Shown here: positions 9,017 through 16,551 of the stretch, piece by piece
Layout: every line of letters begins with the position of its first letter
Position numbering within the stretch: the stretch's first letter is position 1
NCBI GenBank assembly: GCA_016281675.1
Contig: JAEEJD010000032.1
Span: 1-21,881, forward strand
Reading direction: 5' to 3'
DNA: 21,881 nt
Origin: Lachnospiraceae bacterium
GTDB taxonomy: Bacteria > Bacillota_A > Clostridia > Lachnospirales > Lachnospiraceae
Notes under the pieces: model-generated
Told to the model about the DNA's origin: nothing
Seen by the model: only the letters and a program-made list of their open reading frames with translations
Database searches by the model: none
Translations under genes and position numbers: made by a program

Positions 9017-10132
9017 ATGGTAGAACTCGATCAGATAAAAGTTGAATTAGGAAACCTTGCCGAACCTCTTGCCGAGCTTGAGTCAAGCCTCGGGGTGAAC
9101 GACAAGGAGCAGCGTATAGAAGAACTTCGCCGCGAGATGGAAGTTCCCACTTTCTGGGACGATAACGAGAGAGCCCAGAGGATGTCTAAAGAGCTAAAAG
9201 ATCTTGAGGATACGGTAAGTTCGATAAACGAGCTCAAGACCCAGCATTCGGACATAGGCGAGCTTATCGCGATGGCATACGAGGAAAACGATGAAGCGCT
9301 GATCCCCGATATACAGGCCGAGTTTTCCGAATTTACCGAGAAGCTCGACAATCTTCGTATCAGCACACTTCTGTCGGGAGAGTACGATCATAACAATGCG
9401 ATCCTTCGACTTAATGCAGGTGCGGGAGGTACCGAGAGCTGTGACTGGGCCGGAATGCTCTTCAGGATGTACAGCCGGTACGCCGAGAAGAAGGGATTTT
9501 CGGTAGACGTTTTGGATATGCTCGACGGAGATGAAGCGGGCATCAAATCGGTCACGTTCCAGATAAACGGAACAAACGCTTACGGATACCTGAAAGGTGA
9601 AAAAGGTGTGCACAGGCTCGTGCGTATATCGCCTTTCAATGCGCAGGGCAAGCGCCAGACAAGTTTTGTGTCGCTTGACGTTATGCCAGACATAGAAGAA
9701 GATCTTGATGTCGACATCAACGAGGACGATCTGAGAATAGATACATACCGTTCCTCGGGAGCCGGCGGGCAGCATATTAACAAGACCAGTTCCGCGATCA
9801 GGATAACGCATATACCTACGGGTATCGTTGTTCAGTGCCAGAACGAGAGAAGCCAGTTCCAGAACAAGGACAAGGCCATGCAGATGCTCAAAGCAAAGCT
9901 GTATCTTCTGAAGAAGGAAGAGAATGCCGAGAAGCTTTCCGACATCCGCGGAGAGGTCAAGGATATCGCATGGGGCAGCCAGATCAGGTCATATGTACTT
10001 CAGCCCTATACGATGGTAAAAGATACAAGAACAAATCAGGAAGTCGCACAGGCGGACGCGGTACTTGACGGGTACCTGGATCCGTTCATAAACGCTTATC
10101 TCAAGTGGATAGCAAACGGAGGAGATAAATGA
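9017..10132 (+). CDS. prfB: Peptide chain release factor 2, no programmed frameshift
   Basis: A 371-aa RF2 that recognises UGA and UAA and releases the finished peptide. The anticodon-like SPF tripeptide is at residues 205-207 (LVRISPFN) and the catalytic GGQ at 250-252 (SGAGGQHINKT). The NAGAGGTESCDWAGML block and GWGSQIRSYV-like WGSQIRSYVLQPYT are also present. Most prfB genes need a +1 frameshift at an in-frame UGA after about codon 25. Here codons 25-27 read CTC GGG GTG and the whole protein lies in one frame. It starts one base after the secA stop (TAAATG), with GCAGGA just upstream, and overlaps hom by 4 bases (ATGA). The secA-prfB order is common in Firmicutes. Confidence 0.97.
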   Translation: MVELDQIKVELGNLAEPLAELESSLGVNDKEQRIEELRREMEVPTFWDDNERAQRMSKELKDLEDTVSSINELKTQHSDIGELIAMAYEENDEALIPDIQAEFSEFTEKLDNLRISTLLSGEYDHNNAILRLNAGAGGTESCDWAGMLFRMYSRYAEKKGFSVDVLDMLDGDEAGIKSVTFQINGTNAYGYLKGEKGVHRLVRISPFNAQGKRQTSFVSLDVMPDIEEDLDVDINEDDLRIDTYRSSGAGGQHINKTSSAIRITHIPTGIVVQCQNERSQFQNKDKAMQMLKAKLYLLKKEENAEKLSDIRGEVKDIAWGSQIRSYVLQPYTMVKDTRTNQEVAQADAVLDGYLDPFINAYLKWIANGGDK

Positions 10133-11352
10133 TCAATATAGCAGTCCTGGGCTACGGTACGGTAGGGTCCGGCGTGGTCGAGGTGATAGACGAGAACAAT
10201 GATGCCATAGACCTCAAGTCGGGTGATAATATAAGGATCAAGTATGTGCTGGATCTGCGTGATTTTCCCGGGGACCCGGTGGAAAAGATCCTCGTGCACG
10301 ATTTCGATACGATCCTTAATGATCCGGAAGTGAAGATAGTTGTTGAGGTTATGGGCGGAGTCGAGCCGGCATACACGTTTGTCAGGAAGAGCCTTCTTGC
10401 GGGCAAGAGTGTGTGTACGTCGAACAAGGAACTTGTAGCGAAGCACGGTCCCGAGCTTATCGCGATCGCAAGAGAGCACAATGTGAACTTCCTGTTTGAG
10501 GCGAGCGTCGGTGGGGCCATTCCGGTAATCCGTCCGATCAATTCGTCGCTTACGGCCGACAGGATACTTGAGATAAAGGGTATACTTAACGGAACGACCA
10601 ACTATATCCTTACACAGATGGCAAATGAAGGCTGGGAGTTTGACAAAGCCCTCAAGACCGCGCAGGAACTCGGATACGCCGAGCGCAATCCCGAAGCCGA
10701 TATCGAGGGTTACGATGCCTGCAGGAAGATAGCCATCCTCTCGTCGCTTGCATTCGGTAAGAACGTTAATTACGAGAATATATACACTGAAGGTATATCG
10801 AAGATAACCGCAACGGATATAAAATACGCGAAGAAGATGAACTGTGCGATCAAGCTTCTTGCTCAGAGCACGTTCGAGGACGGGAATTATTATGCGATGG
10901 TAGCACCGTTCTTTGTAAGCGCCTCGCATCCGCTATACAGCGTAAGCGGCGTTTACAATGCGATATTTGTCAAGGGAAGCCATATAGGCGATGTGATGTT
11001 CTACGGAAGCGGTGCAGGAAAGCTTCCGACGGCATGTGCGGTTGTAGCCGATATCGTTGATGCTGCAAAGCATATAGACAAGCATATTTACACATTCTGG
11101 TCCGAAGAGGATCTTGCACTTACGGGCATCGAGAATGCGACAAGACGGTTCTTCGTCCGCGTGTCGGGAGATCGCACGGCATCGGAAGACGTGATCGCAA
11201 AGGAGTTCGGTACGGTTGAATGTATTGAGCCGGAGGACGTTACCGGAGAGTTCGGATTCATAACCGGATCCCTTACGGAAAAATCGTTTGACGTACATTT
11301 GAAGAATGTCCCGCAGGTCATCTCGAGCATCAGGCTTGAGAGCAGGATCTGA
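10129..11352 (+). CDS. hom: Homoserine dehydrogenase
   Basis: The 407-aa protein reduces aspartate semialdehyde to homoserine, the branch point toward threonine and methionine. The NAD(P)-binding loop is AVLGYGTVGSGV (residues 4-15). SNKELVAKHG, the EASVGGAIPVIRPI catalytic-region stretch and ILNGTTNYILTQM follow. The family signature region AQELGYAERNPEADIEGYDA has an intact lysine a few residues later (CRKIAIL). The C-terminal ~75 residues look like the regulatory ACT-type domain of this family (FFVRVSGDR onward). The ATG overlaps the prfB stop, and an CGGAGGAG site precedes it by about 4 bases. Aspartate kinase follows after 38 bases, making an aspartate-pathway pair. No thrB or thrC is in the window. 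Confidence 0.96.
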   Translation: MINIAVLGYGTVGSGVVEVIDENNDAIDLKSGDNIRIKYVLDLRDFPGDPVEKILVHDFDTILNDPEVKIVVEVMGGVEPAYTFVRKSLLAGKSVCTSNKELVAKHGPELIAIAREHNVNFLFEASVGGAIPVIRPINSSLTADRILEIKGILNGTTNYILTQMANEGWEFDKALKTAQELGYAERNPEADIEGYDACRKIAILSSLAFGKNVNYENIYTEGISKITATDIKYAKKMNCAIKLLAQSTFEDGNYYAMVAPFFVSASHPLYSVSGVYNAIFVKGSHIGDVMFYGSGAGKLPTACAVVADIVDAAKHIDKHIYTFWSEEDLALTGIENATRRFFVRVSGDRTASEDVIAKEFGTVECIEPEDVTGEFGFITGSLTEKSFDVHLKNVPQVISSIRLESRI

Positions 11353-11390
11353 TTCGGGAGTGTTTATAAATCATTACGAGGAGAGAAGAA

Positions 11391-12599
11391 ATGCTGGTTG
11401 TTAAAAAGTTCGGCGGCACATCGGTTGCCGACAAAGAACGCATCATGAACGTCGCGAAGCGGTGTATTGCCGATTACAAAGCGGGAAATGATGTGGTTGT
11501 GGTTCTGTCAGCGATGGGAAAGCAGACGGATGTTCTCATTGACATGGCAAAGGATATCAATCCCAATCCTCCGCGCCGTGAGCTTGATATGCTCATGACC
11601 ACGGGTGAACAGGTCAGTGTCGCTATGATGGCGATGGCGATGGACCTTTTGGGGGTTCCGTGTGTATCACTGAATGCTTATCAGGTTGCGATGCACACAA
11701 CAAGCGTGTACGGAAACGCAAGACTGAAAAGGATAGATACCGAGAGGATCCGTAATGAGCTCGATCTCAAGAAGATCGTCATAATCACGGGATTCCAGGG
11801 TGTCAATAAATATGATGATTATACGACTTTAGGGCGCGGAGGGTCGGATACGACCGCCGTTGCACTGGCGGCTGCGCTTCATGCGGACAAATGTGAGATA
11901 TTCACGGACGTTGAAGGCGTATATACAGCTGATCCCAGGGTCGTCAAGAATGCAAGAAAGCTCAAAGAGATCACATATGATGAGATGCTCGATCTTGCAA
12001 CACTCGGCGCGGGAGTGCTTCATAACCGTTCCGTTGAACTTGCGAGAAAATACGGCGTTAAACTTGTAGTGCGCTCCAGCATGTCAGAGGCTGAGGGTAC
12101 CGTTATTAAGGAGGTTGTTAAAGTGGAGAGAATGCTTGTTTCCGGCGTTGCCGCCGATAAAAATGTCACGAGGATATCAGTTGTGGGCCTTGAGGACCGG
12201 CCCGGTGTTGCGTTCAGACTGTTTGATGCTCTTGCCAAGGCAAACATCAACGTTGATATGATCCTTCAGTCGATAGGACGTGACAATACGAAGGATATCA
12301 CCTTCACGATCCCCAGGGATATGGAAAAAGATGCGCTCGATGCCCTCGAGAATATCAAGGACACGCTCAACATGCAGGATATCAACACGAATTCGCAGGT
12401 TGCCAAGGTTTCGATCGTCGGAGCCGGAATGATGAGCAATCCCGGTGTTGCATCGAAGATGTTCGAGTGCCTGTATAACGCAAACATCAACATCCGTATG
12501 ATATCTACTTCGGAGATAAGGGTAACGGTCCTTATCGATGAGAAGGAAGTCGAAAAGGCAATGAATGTGATACACGATATGTTCGGATTGGAAGACTAG
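11391..12599 (+). CDS. lysC: Aspartate kinase
   Basis: The 402-aa protein phosphorylates aspartate, the first step of the lysine/threonine/methionine pathway. It begins MLVVKKFGGTSVAD, the family signature. The LTTGEQVSVAMMAMA-like stretch (about residues 68-82) and TTLGRGGSDTTAVALAAAL (near 145-163) are the expected substrate-binding blocks. The C-terminal third has two ACT-like repeats, beginning near VTRISVVGLEDRPGVAFRLF and VAKVSIVGAGMMSNPGVASKM, which usually bind lysine and/or threonine for feedback control. A GAGGAGAG site sits about 5 bases before the ATG. It forms a pair with hom, and a strong terminator follows. Which amino acid inhibits it cannot be read from sequence; the symbol is the generic one for monofunctional aspartate kinase. 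Confidence 0.95.
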   Translation: MLVVKKFGGTSVADKERIMNVAKRCIADYKAGNDVVVVLSAMGKQTDVLIDMAKDINPNPPRRELDMLMTTGEQVSVAMMAMAMDLLGVPCVSLNAYQVAMHTTSVYGNARLKRIDTERIRNELDLKKIVIITGFQGVNKYDDYTTLGRGGSDTTAVALAAALHADKCEIFTDVEGVYTADPRVVKNARKLKEITYDEMLDLATLGAGVLHNRSVELARKYGVKLVVRSSMSEAEGTVIKEVVKVERMLVSGVAADKNVTRISVVGLEDRPGVAFRLFDALAKANINVDMILQSIGRDNTKDITFTIPRDMEKDALDALENIKDTLNMQDINTNSQVAKVSIVGAGMMSNPGVASKMFECLYNANINIRMISTSEIRVTVLIDEKEVEKAMNVIHDMFGLED

Positions 12600-12614
12600 A
12601 AGTCAGAACTGTTC

Positions 12615-12642
12615 AAAAAGACGGGAGTTATCCCGTCTTTTT
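12615..12642 (+). terminator. Intrinsic terminator after aspartate kinase
   Basis: A perfect 12-bp stem AAAAAGACGGGA / TCCCGTCTTTTT with a GTTA loop, ending in a U-run. It starts 15 bases after the aspartate kinase stop. The A-run on the left arm means it could also stop transcription from the other direction. It separates the secA-prfB-hom-lysC block from the next transcription unit. Confidence 0.93.
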
Positions 12643-12645
12643 GTG

Positions 12646-12672
12646 TTGCATCGGTTTTTTTTGTGGTATAAT
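12646..12672 (+). promoter_or_regulatory. Extended -10 sigma-A type promoter
   Basis: A consensus TATAAT box (12667-12672) is preceded by TG one base away (12664-12665), giving an extended -10 (TGGTATAAT). A poor -35 candidate TTGCAT lies at 12646 with a short 15-base spacer; extended -10 promoters often tolerate a weak -35. It lies directly after the terminator and 46 bases before the next gene. It is the only convincing promoter seen between 12600 and 21400, so it may drive most of the following block. Confidence 0.8.
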
Positions 12673-12718
12673 GCTAGTAACTATAACTATGTCGAAAGAC
12701 AGGATTGGCAAGTAAGAA

Positions 12719-13135
12719 ATGGAATTTGAAACACCGCAATACAATGACCGAGAAAAGGCAGCCGACAGGCTTGCCACAGCATCCCTTGTACTTGGGATAA
12801 TATCACTTGTTTCAACGCTTTGCTGTTGTCCGTTCGTGTTTTCGGCGATAGGTATAGTACTGGCTTTGCTCTCCAAGGGAGCGGAAAAGGCACTCAGGCC
12901 CAGGGCCAGGACCGGACTGATCCTCTCTGTAGTGGGAATGGCGGTCTCGGTTATACTGATAGCGTTTACGATCGCATTTCCGATCTTTATGTACAAGACG
13001 AATCCCAAGTTCCGCGAGAACTTCAGGGAAGCGATGGAGCAATCGCTCGATCAGGACGAGGAGCTGTTCAGACAGATATACGGAGATGAAGCGTATGATC
13101 AGCTCAGAAAAGCTTTGGAAGAGGGGAACCTTTAA
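12719..13135 (+). CDS. Small two-helix membrane protein, DUF4190-like
   Basis: A 138-aa protein with a short polar N-terminus (about 20 residues) and two hydrophobic segments, at about 21-52 (LVLGIISLVSTLCC...) and 66-92 (TGLILSVVGMAVSVILIAF). A highly charged acidic tail rich in Glu, Asp and Arg follows. The SLVLGIISLV / GLILSVVGM pattern resembles the DUF4190 type of small membrane proteins, whose function is unknown. The CCC run at the end of helix 1 is also seen in proteins of this kind. The tail is probably helical and cytoplasmic. The ribosome binding site is weak (AGGA at 12701, 14 bases away). It is the first gene after the promoter at 12667. Confidence 0.8.
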   Translation: MEFETPQYNDREKAADRLATASLVLGIISLVSTLCCCPFVFSAIGIVLALLSKGAEKALRPRARTGLILSVVGMAVSVILIAFTIAFPIFMYKTNPKFRENFREAMEQSLDQDEELFRQIYGDEAYDQLRKALEEGNL

Positions 13136-13149
13136 GAAGGAGGTGGCCT

Positions 13150-13671
13150 ATGATCGGTATAAGCGGATACGGTAACTCACCGTTTTCAGGTTTTATATAC
13201 GGCGGATATGCGGCAGGCGCTTTTGCAGCAGGCGGCACTTCCGATGCGGGCAAAGCCGAGGTCATCAAGAATCCCGGCGAATCCACCAAAGTCGCTCCCG
13301 GACGCAGGTCCTCGCCTGCGGAATGTCAGACATGCAAGGAGAGAAAGTATCAGGACGGGTCCGATGAGAACGTATCATTCAAGACCGCACAGCACATCTC
13401 TCCGGAAGCTGCAGCCGCAAGGGTTCGCGGACATGAGCAGGAGCACGTGGCAAATGCTTATTCCAAGGCTGCCCAGGATGGCGGTAAGGTCATAAATGCG
13501 TCTGTTGCAATACATACGGCGGTATGTCCCGAGTGCGGAAGAACATACGTATCGGGCGGCACAACGACGACAATGATCAAATACAACAACGAGAAGAACC
13601 CGTACACACAGAACAAAAAAGCTAACGATGCCCTCGGACTCGTAGGGCAGAGTGTCGATCTTGCGGGTTAA
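13150..13671 (+). CDS. Putative zinc metalloprotease-like protein (SprA-related / HExxH)
   Basis: A 173-aa protein with a Gly/Ala-rich hydrophobic stretch at residues 8-30, then a conserved-looking core. The core has CQTC (C59, C62) followed by RKYQDGSDENV, then HISPEAAAARVRGHEQEHV with HEQEH at 95-99, which fits the zinc-protease motif HExxH. A second pair, CPEC (C126, C129), precedes GRTYVSGGTTTT. From memory this layout matches the SprA-related family (also called putative metalloprotease CJM1_0395 family); no activity is established as far as I know. The glycine-rich N-terminus is too weak to call a signal peptide. An excellent AAGGAGGTGG site precedes the ATG. It sits in a run of small uncharacterised genes. 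Confidence 0.75.
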   Translation: MIGISGYGNSPFSGFIYGGYAAGAFAAGGTSDAGKAEVIKNPGESTKVAPGRRSSPAECQTCKERKYQDGSDENVSFKTAQHISPEAAAARVRGHEQEHVANAYSKAAQDGGKVINASVAIHTAVCPECGRTYVSGGTTTTMIKYNNEKNPYTQNKKANDALGLVGQSVDLAG

Positions 13672-13700
13672 TATACTACGGTTTAGGAGTATTTTTTCTG

Positions 13701-14462
13701 ATGAACAGAACATCGATATCTGATTTGAAGGCAAAGGCAAAGGATCAGTTACTTGGCAATTACGGAATAGCCACCGGTTCCTTTGCCCTTCTTTTTGTAC
13801 TTATCTATGCAATAGCAATGTTAATCTCGTCAGCTACCGCTATAGGAACTGCGAAGAACGGCTATATCGGTTATTTCGGACCCGGTTTATGGGGACAGAT
13901 ATTGTCACAGGTCTTCGGAATGGTGATCGCAACTCTCACGATGGTCTTCAGTGTAGGTTATATAGGGATAATGCTTAAGATCTCGAAAGGGGAGAGGGCC
14001 GTTATTTCGGATCTGTTCTTTGCGTTTCGCAATCATCCCGACAAAGTGATAATCGTCAGCCTTATAATGACGGGAATACAGTTCATTCTTCTCCTTCCGG
14101 CAACAATAGTTTCGGGAAAGACGTCAGGGTCGGGAGAAAGCGGTCTTTTTGACGGGAAGAGATTTCTGCTCTGGGTAGTGTTATATATTGCGGGGATAGC
14201 GGTCTCTTATGTGGTCGACCTGATGCTTTCAATGTCCTTCCTCATATATCTTGAAGAACCCGAAAAGAACGTTTCGGAAATAATAAGCGAGAGCGTATCA
14301 ATGATGAAGGGTAACAAATTCAGGTATTTCTACATGACGCTGTCTTTTTTGGGATACTGGTTACTGGCGCTATTAAGCCTCGGGATAGCTTTCCTGTGGG
14401 TGGCACCTTATCAGTCGATGGCAATGGTGGAGTTCTACAAGGATCTTCGGGGTGACATATGA
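13701..14462 (+). CDS. DUF975 family integral membrane protein
   Basis: A 253-aa polytopic membrane protein. It begins MNRTSISDLKAKAKDQLLGNYGI, like DUF975 proteins. About five or six hydrophobic segments follow, near residues 25-45, 68-95, 112-132, 155-180 and 215-240. The end YQSMAMVEFYKDLRG also matches the family's typical C-terminus. The function of DUF975 proteins is unknown. A TAGGAG site (13684-13689) lies 11 bases before the ATG, inside a weak hairpin (ATACT 13673-13677 / AGTAT 13688-13692) followed by six Ts. The gene overlaps the next by ATGA. Confidence 0.85.
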   Translation: MNRTSISDLKAKAKDQLLGNYGIATGSFALLFVLIYAIAMLISSATAIGTAKNGYIGYFGPGLWGQILSQVFGMVIATLTMVFSVGYIGIMLKISKGERAVISDLFFAFRNHPDKVIIVSLIMTGIQFILLLPATIVSGKTSGSGESGLFDGKRFLLWVVLYIAGIAVSYVVDLMLSMSFLIYLEEPEKNVSEIISESVSMMKGNKFRYFYMTLSFLGYWLLALLSLGIAFLWVAPYQSMAMVEFYKDLRGDI

Positions 14463-14935
14463 GTGCGGAATTTGACGTTAAGATGACAACGGGCAAGATG
14501 TATGACTATATGATGCGCCATGCATTCACTTCATTTGCCGGGATTGTGGGTGAGCTTCTCGGAATATTGCTGATAGTGGGATTTTTCGTTTACGGACAGT
14601 GGTTTCACCTGATCCTCGGTGTTATCACCGTGCTGTACCAGCCCGTGGCGCTCTATTACAGGGCGAGAAGGCAGGTAAAAAGCAATGAGGCATTCAAAGA
14701 ACCGCTCCATTATACGGTCGATGATAACGGGATCAGCGTTAAGAGCGGAGACAACACGGAAAGCCTAGAGTGGAACCGTATTTACAAGGCTGTATCGACG
14801 AGCCGTTCCGTGATCGTTTACACGAACAGGATCAATGCCTGCATATTCCCTAAAGAGGATATGGGAGACAAGAGAGATGCCGTAATCCGGATCATAAGTA
14901 CCCATATGGACCCCAAGCAGGTGAATATAAGGTGA
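14459..14935 (+). CDS. YcxB-like membrane protein
   Basis: A 158-aa protein with two close hydrophobic segments (about residues 28-46 and 48-66: VGELLGILLIVGFFVYG, LILGVITVLYQPVALYY), then a soluble C-terminal domain. The YTVDDNGISVKSGDNTESLEW region, followed by IYKAVSTSRSVIVYTN and ACIFPKEDM, matches the pattern of YcxB-like proteins, which resemble PH-like domains. The role is unknown. It starts in the stop of the DUF975 gene (ATGA overlap), and its own stop overlaps the tsaE GTG start (GTGA), so it is tightly coupled to both. Confidence 0.82.
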   Translation: MSAEFDVKMTTGKMYDYMMRHAFTSFAGIVGELLGILLIVGFFVYGQWFHLILGVITVLYQPVALYYRARRQVKSNEAFKEPLHYTVDDNGISVKSGDNTESLEWNRIYKAVSTSRSVIVYTNRINACIFPKEDMGDKRDAVIRIISTHMDPKQVNIR

Positions 14936-15366
14936 TAAAAGAATCCTACAGTAAAAAAGACACATATGAGTTGGCCGAAGAACTTGCCGCCAAGGCGAAA
15001 AAAGGCGATATCATAGCTCTTACGGGAGATCTCGGGGTCGGTAAGACCGCCTTTACAAAGGGATTTGCAAAGGGACTCGGGATCGAAGAGCCGATCACAA
15101 GCCCCACATACACGTTTGTACAGATATATGAGAGCGGGAGATTACCGCTTTATCACTTTGATGTTTACAGGATCGGGGATATTTCCGAGATGGACGAGAT
15201 CGGGTATGAGGATTACTTCTACGGCGACGGAGTCTCGGTAATGGAGTGGGCCGATCTGGTGGAGCCGATCCTTCCCGCTGAAACGCTGAGGATCAGCATC
15301 ACAAAGGATCCGGCAAAGGGTCCTGATTACAGAAAAATAACAATTGACAAGGATATCCGGAGTTGA
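14932..15366 (+). CDS. tsaE: tRNA t6A synthesis ATPase TsaE
   Basis: The 144-aa protein is TsaE (YjeE), the ATPase that works with TsaB and TsaD to put threonylcarbamoyl on adenosine 37 of ANN-reading tRNAs. The Walker A GDLGVGKT is at residues 32-39. SPTYTFVQIY, the HFDVYRI stretch and VMEWADL complete the family pattern. The start is GTG at 14932, fused to the previous stop (GTGA), with CAGGTGA 7 bases upstream; no ATG occurs before the P-loop. tsaB follows with a TTGA overlap. The protein is cytoplasmic. Confidence 0.95.
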   Translation: MIKESYSKKDTYELAEELAAKAKKGDIIALTGDLGVGKTAFTKGFAKGLGIEEPITSPTYTFVQIYESGRLPLYHFDVYRIGDISEMDEIGYEDYFYGDGVSVMEWADLVEPILPAETLRISITKDPAKGPDYRKITIDKDIRS

Positions 15367-16070
15367 AGATCATAGCAATTGATTCGTCGGGACTTGTAGC
15401 TACGGTTGCGATCGCTTCCGAAGACACGCTTATAGCCGAATACACGGTCAATCATAAAAAAACACATTCCCAGACGCTTCTTCCCATGCTTGACGAGATA
15501 AAGAGGATGACGGAACTGGACCTTGCGACGGTGGACGCTGTTGCCGTGGCTGCGGGGCCCGGATCTTTTACGGGCCTGCGAATCGGATCGGCAACCGCCA
15601 AAGGCCTGGCTCTGGCGCTTGATAAGCCGGTGATCGAAGTTCCGACCGTAGATGCGCTCGCAATGAATATGTGGGGCACCCGGGATCTGGTTTGTCCGAT
15701 CATGGATGCAAGGCGGGATCAGGTATATACGGGATTTTATTCGTTCGACGAAGATAATAACCTTACCGTGATCCGCGAGCGGTTTGCCGAAGATATCGTA
15801 AATGTAGTCAAAATGCTTGAAGAATACGACCGGCCGGTCACGTTCCTGGGGGACGGAGTACCCGTTTACAGGGATAAGATAGAAAAGACGATGACCGTAC
15901 CGTACAGATTTGCCCCGTTTCATATGAACCGCCAGAGAGCCGGAGCGGTCGCACAACTGGCTGTTTCGTATTTCAAAGAAGGAAAGACGGTAAGCGCGGC
16001 GGAGCACAAGCCGGATTACCTCAGACCGTCTCAGGCCGAACAAAATGATCAGAATAAGAAGAATGGTTGA
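15363..16070 (+). CDS. tsaB: tRNA t6A synthesis protein TsaB
   Basis: The 235-aa protein is TsaB (YeaZ), an inactive ASKHA-fold partner of TsaD in the t6A complex. It begins with the family pattern MKIIAIDSSG, continues with TVNHKKTHSQTLLPML and has the AVAAGPGSFTGLRIG block near residues 60-74. The start is TTG at 15363, overlapping the tsaE stop as TTGA; the family N-terminus begins exactly there, which decides the start. It overlaps rimI by 26 bases. The order tsaE-tsaB-rimI with tsaD nearby is common in Firmicutes. Confidence 0.94.
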   Translation: MKIIAIDSSGLVATVAIASEDTLIAEYTVNHKKTHSQTLLPMLDEIKRMTELDLATVDAVAVAAGPGSFTGLRIGSATAKGLALALDKPVIEVPTVDALAMNMWGTRDLVCPIMDARRDQVYTGFYSFDEDNNLTVIRERFAEDIVNVVKMLEEYDRPVTFLGDGVPVYRDKIEKTMTVPYRFAPFHMNRQRAGAVAQLAVSYFKEGKTVSAAEHKPDYLRPSQAEQNDQNKKNG

Positions 16071-16494
16071 ATCCGATATTACCCGGGTAGCTCAGATCGA
16101 GAAGATGATCTTTGCAGATCCGTGGTCGGAAAAGGTCTATCGGGAAACATTTGAACTGCCTGAGGCCGGGTATGTCGTGGCGGTGGAAGCGACGGATGAC
16201 AAAGAAGAGATAGTCGGCGCCGCAGGAGTCAGGAACATAGTCGGAACAGGCGAGATAACAAATGTTATGATATTACCCGGATACAGGGGAAGGGGTATCG
16301 CCAGACAGATGCTCACAGACCTTCTTGAAGTGGGAAGAGAATTGGGGGCAAGTGATTTTACCCTTGAGGTGAGAGCCGGAAACGAGCCTGCCATAAAGCT
16401 GTATGAGGGCCTGGGGTTTGAGAGCGAGGGGATACGCCCGGGCTTCTACCGTAACCCGACGGAAGATGCCGTTATCTACTGGTTGAGACAGTGA
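16045..16494 (+). CDS. rimI: Ribosomal protein S18 alanine N-acetyltransferase-like GNAT protein
   Basis: The 149-aa protein has the GNAT fold. The N-terminal IRRMVESDITRVAQIEKMIF is followed by EITNVMILPGYRGRGIARQML, containing the acetyl-CoA loop RGRGIA at about 94-99. LEVRAGNEPAIKLYEGLGFE and RPGFYRNPTEDAVIYWL complete the RimI pattern. RimI acetylates the N-terminus of ribosomal protein S18 in well-studied bacteria; that substrate is inferred from the family and the tsaB-rimI-tsaD context. The ATG at 16045 lies within the end of tsaB and has a poor ribosome binding site; an ATG at 16063 is possible but would trim the conserved start. Confidence 0.9.
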   Translation: MIRIRRMVESDITRVAQIEKMIFADPWSEKVYRETFELPEAGYVVAVEATDDKEEIVGAAGVRNIVGTGEITNVMILPGYRGRGIARQMLTDLLEVGRELGASDFTLEVRAGNEPAIKLYEGLGFESEGIRPGFYRNPTEDAVIYWLRQ

Positions 16495-16551
16495 TCGGGA
16501 ATCGAAACGGATCGATATAAATAACGTATGATACATAACAGGTGACACTTA

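Noticed and set aside
9092..9100. GGGGTGA near prfB codon 26 as a remnant frameshift signal
   Set aside because: The TGA is in the +1 frame, not in the reading frame, and the upstream protein sequence joins smoothly to the rest, so no shift is needed.
10096..10929. 277-codon open frame on the minus strand opposite hom
   Set aside because: It lies wholly opposite prfB and hom, which have clear family motifs. Its translation shows no recognisable domain and no ribosome binding site; it reflects the codon use of the real gene.
16495..16551. AT-rich gap before rnz as a promoter
   Set aside because: TATAAA- and TATGAT-like strings occur, but no -35 at proper spacing, so I do not list it as a promoter.
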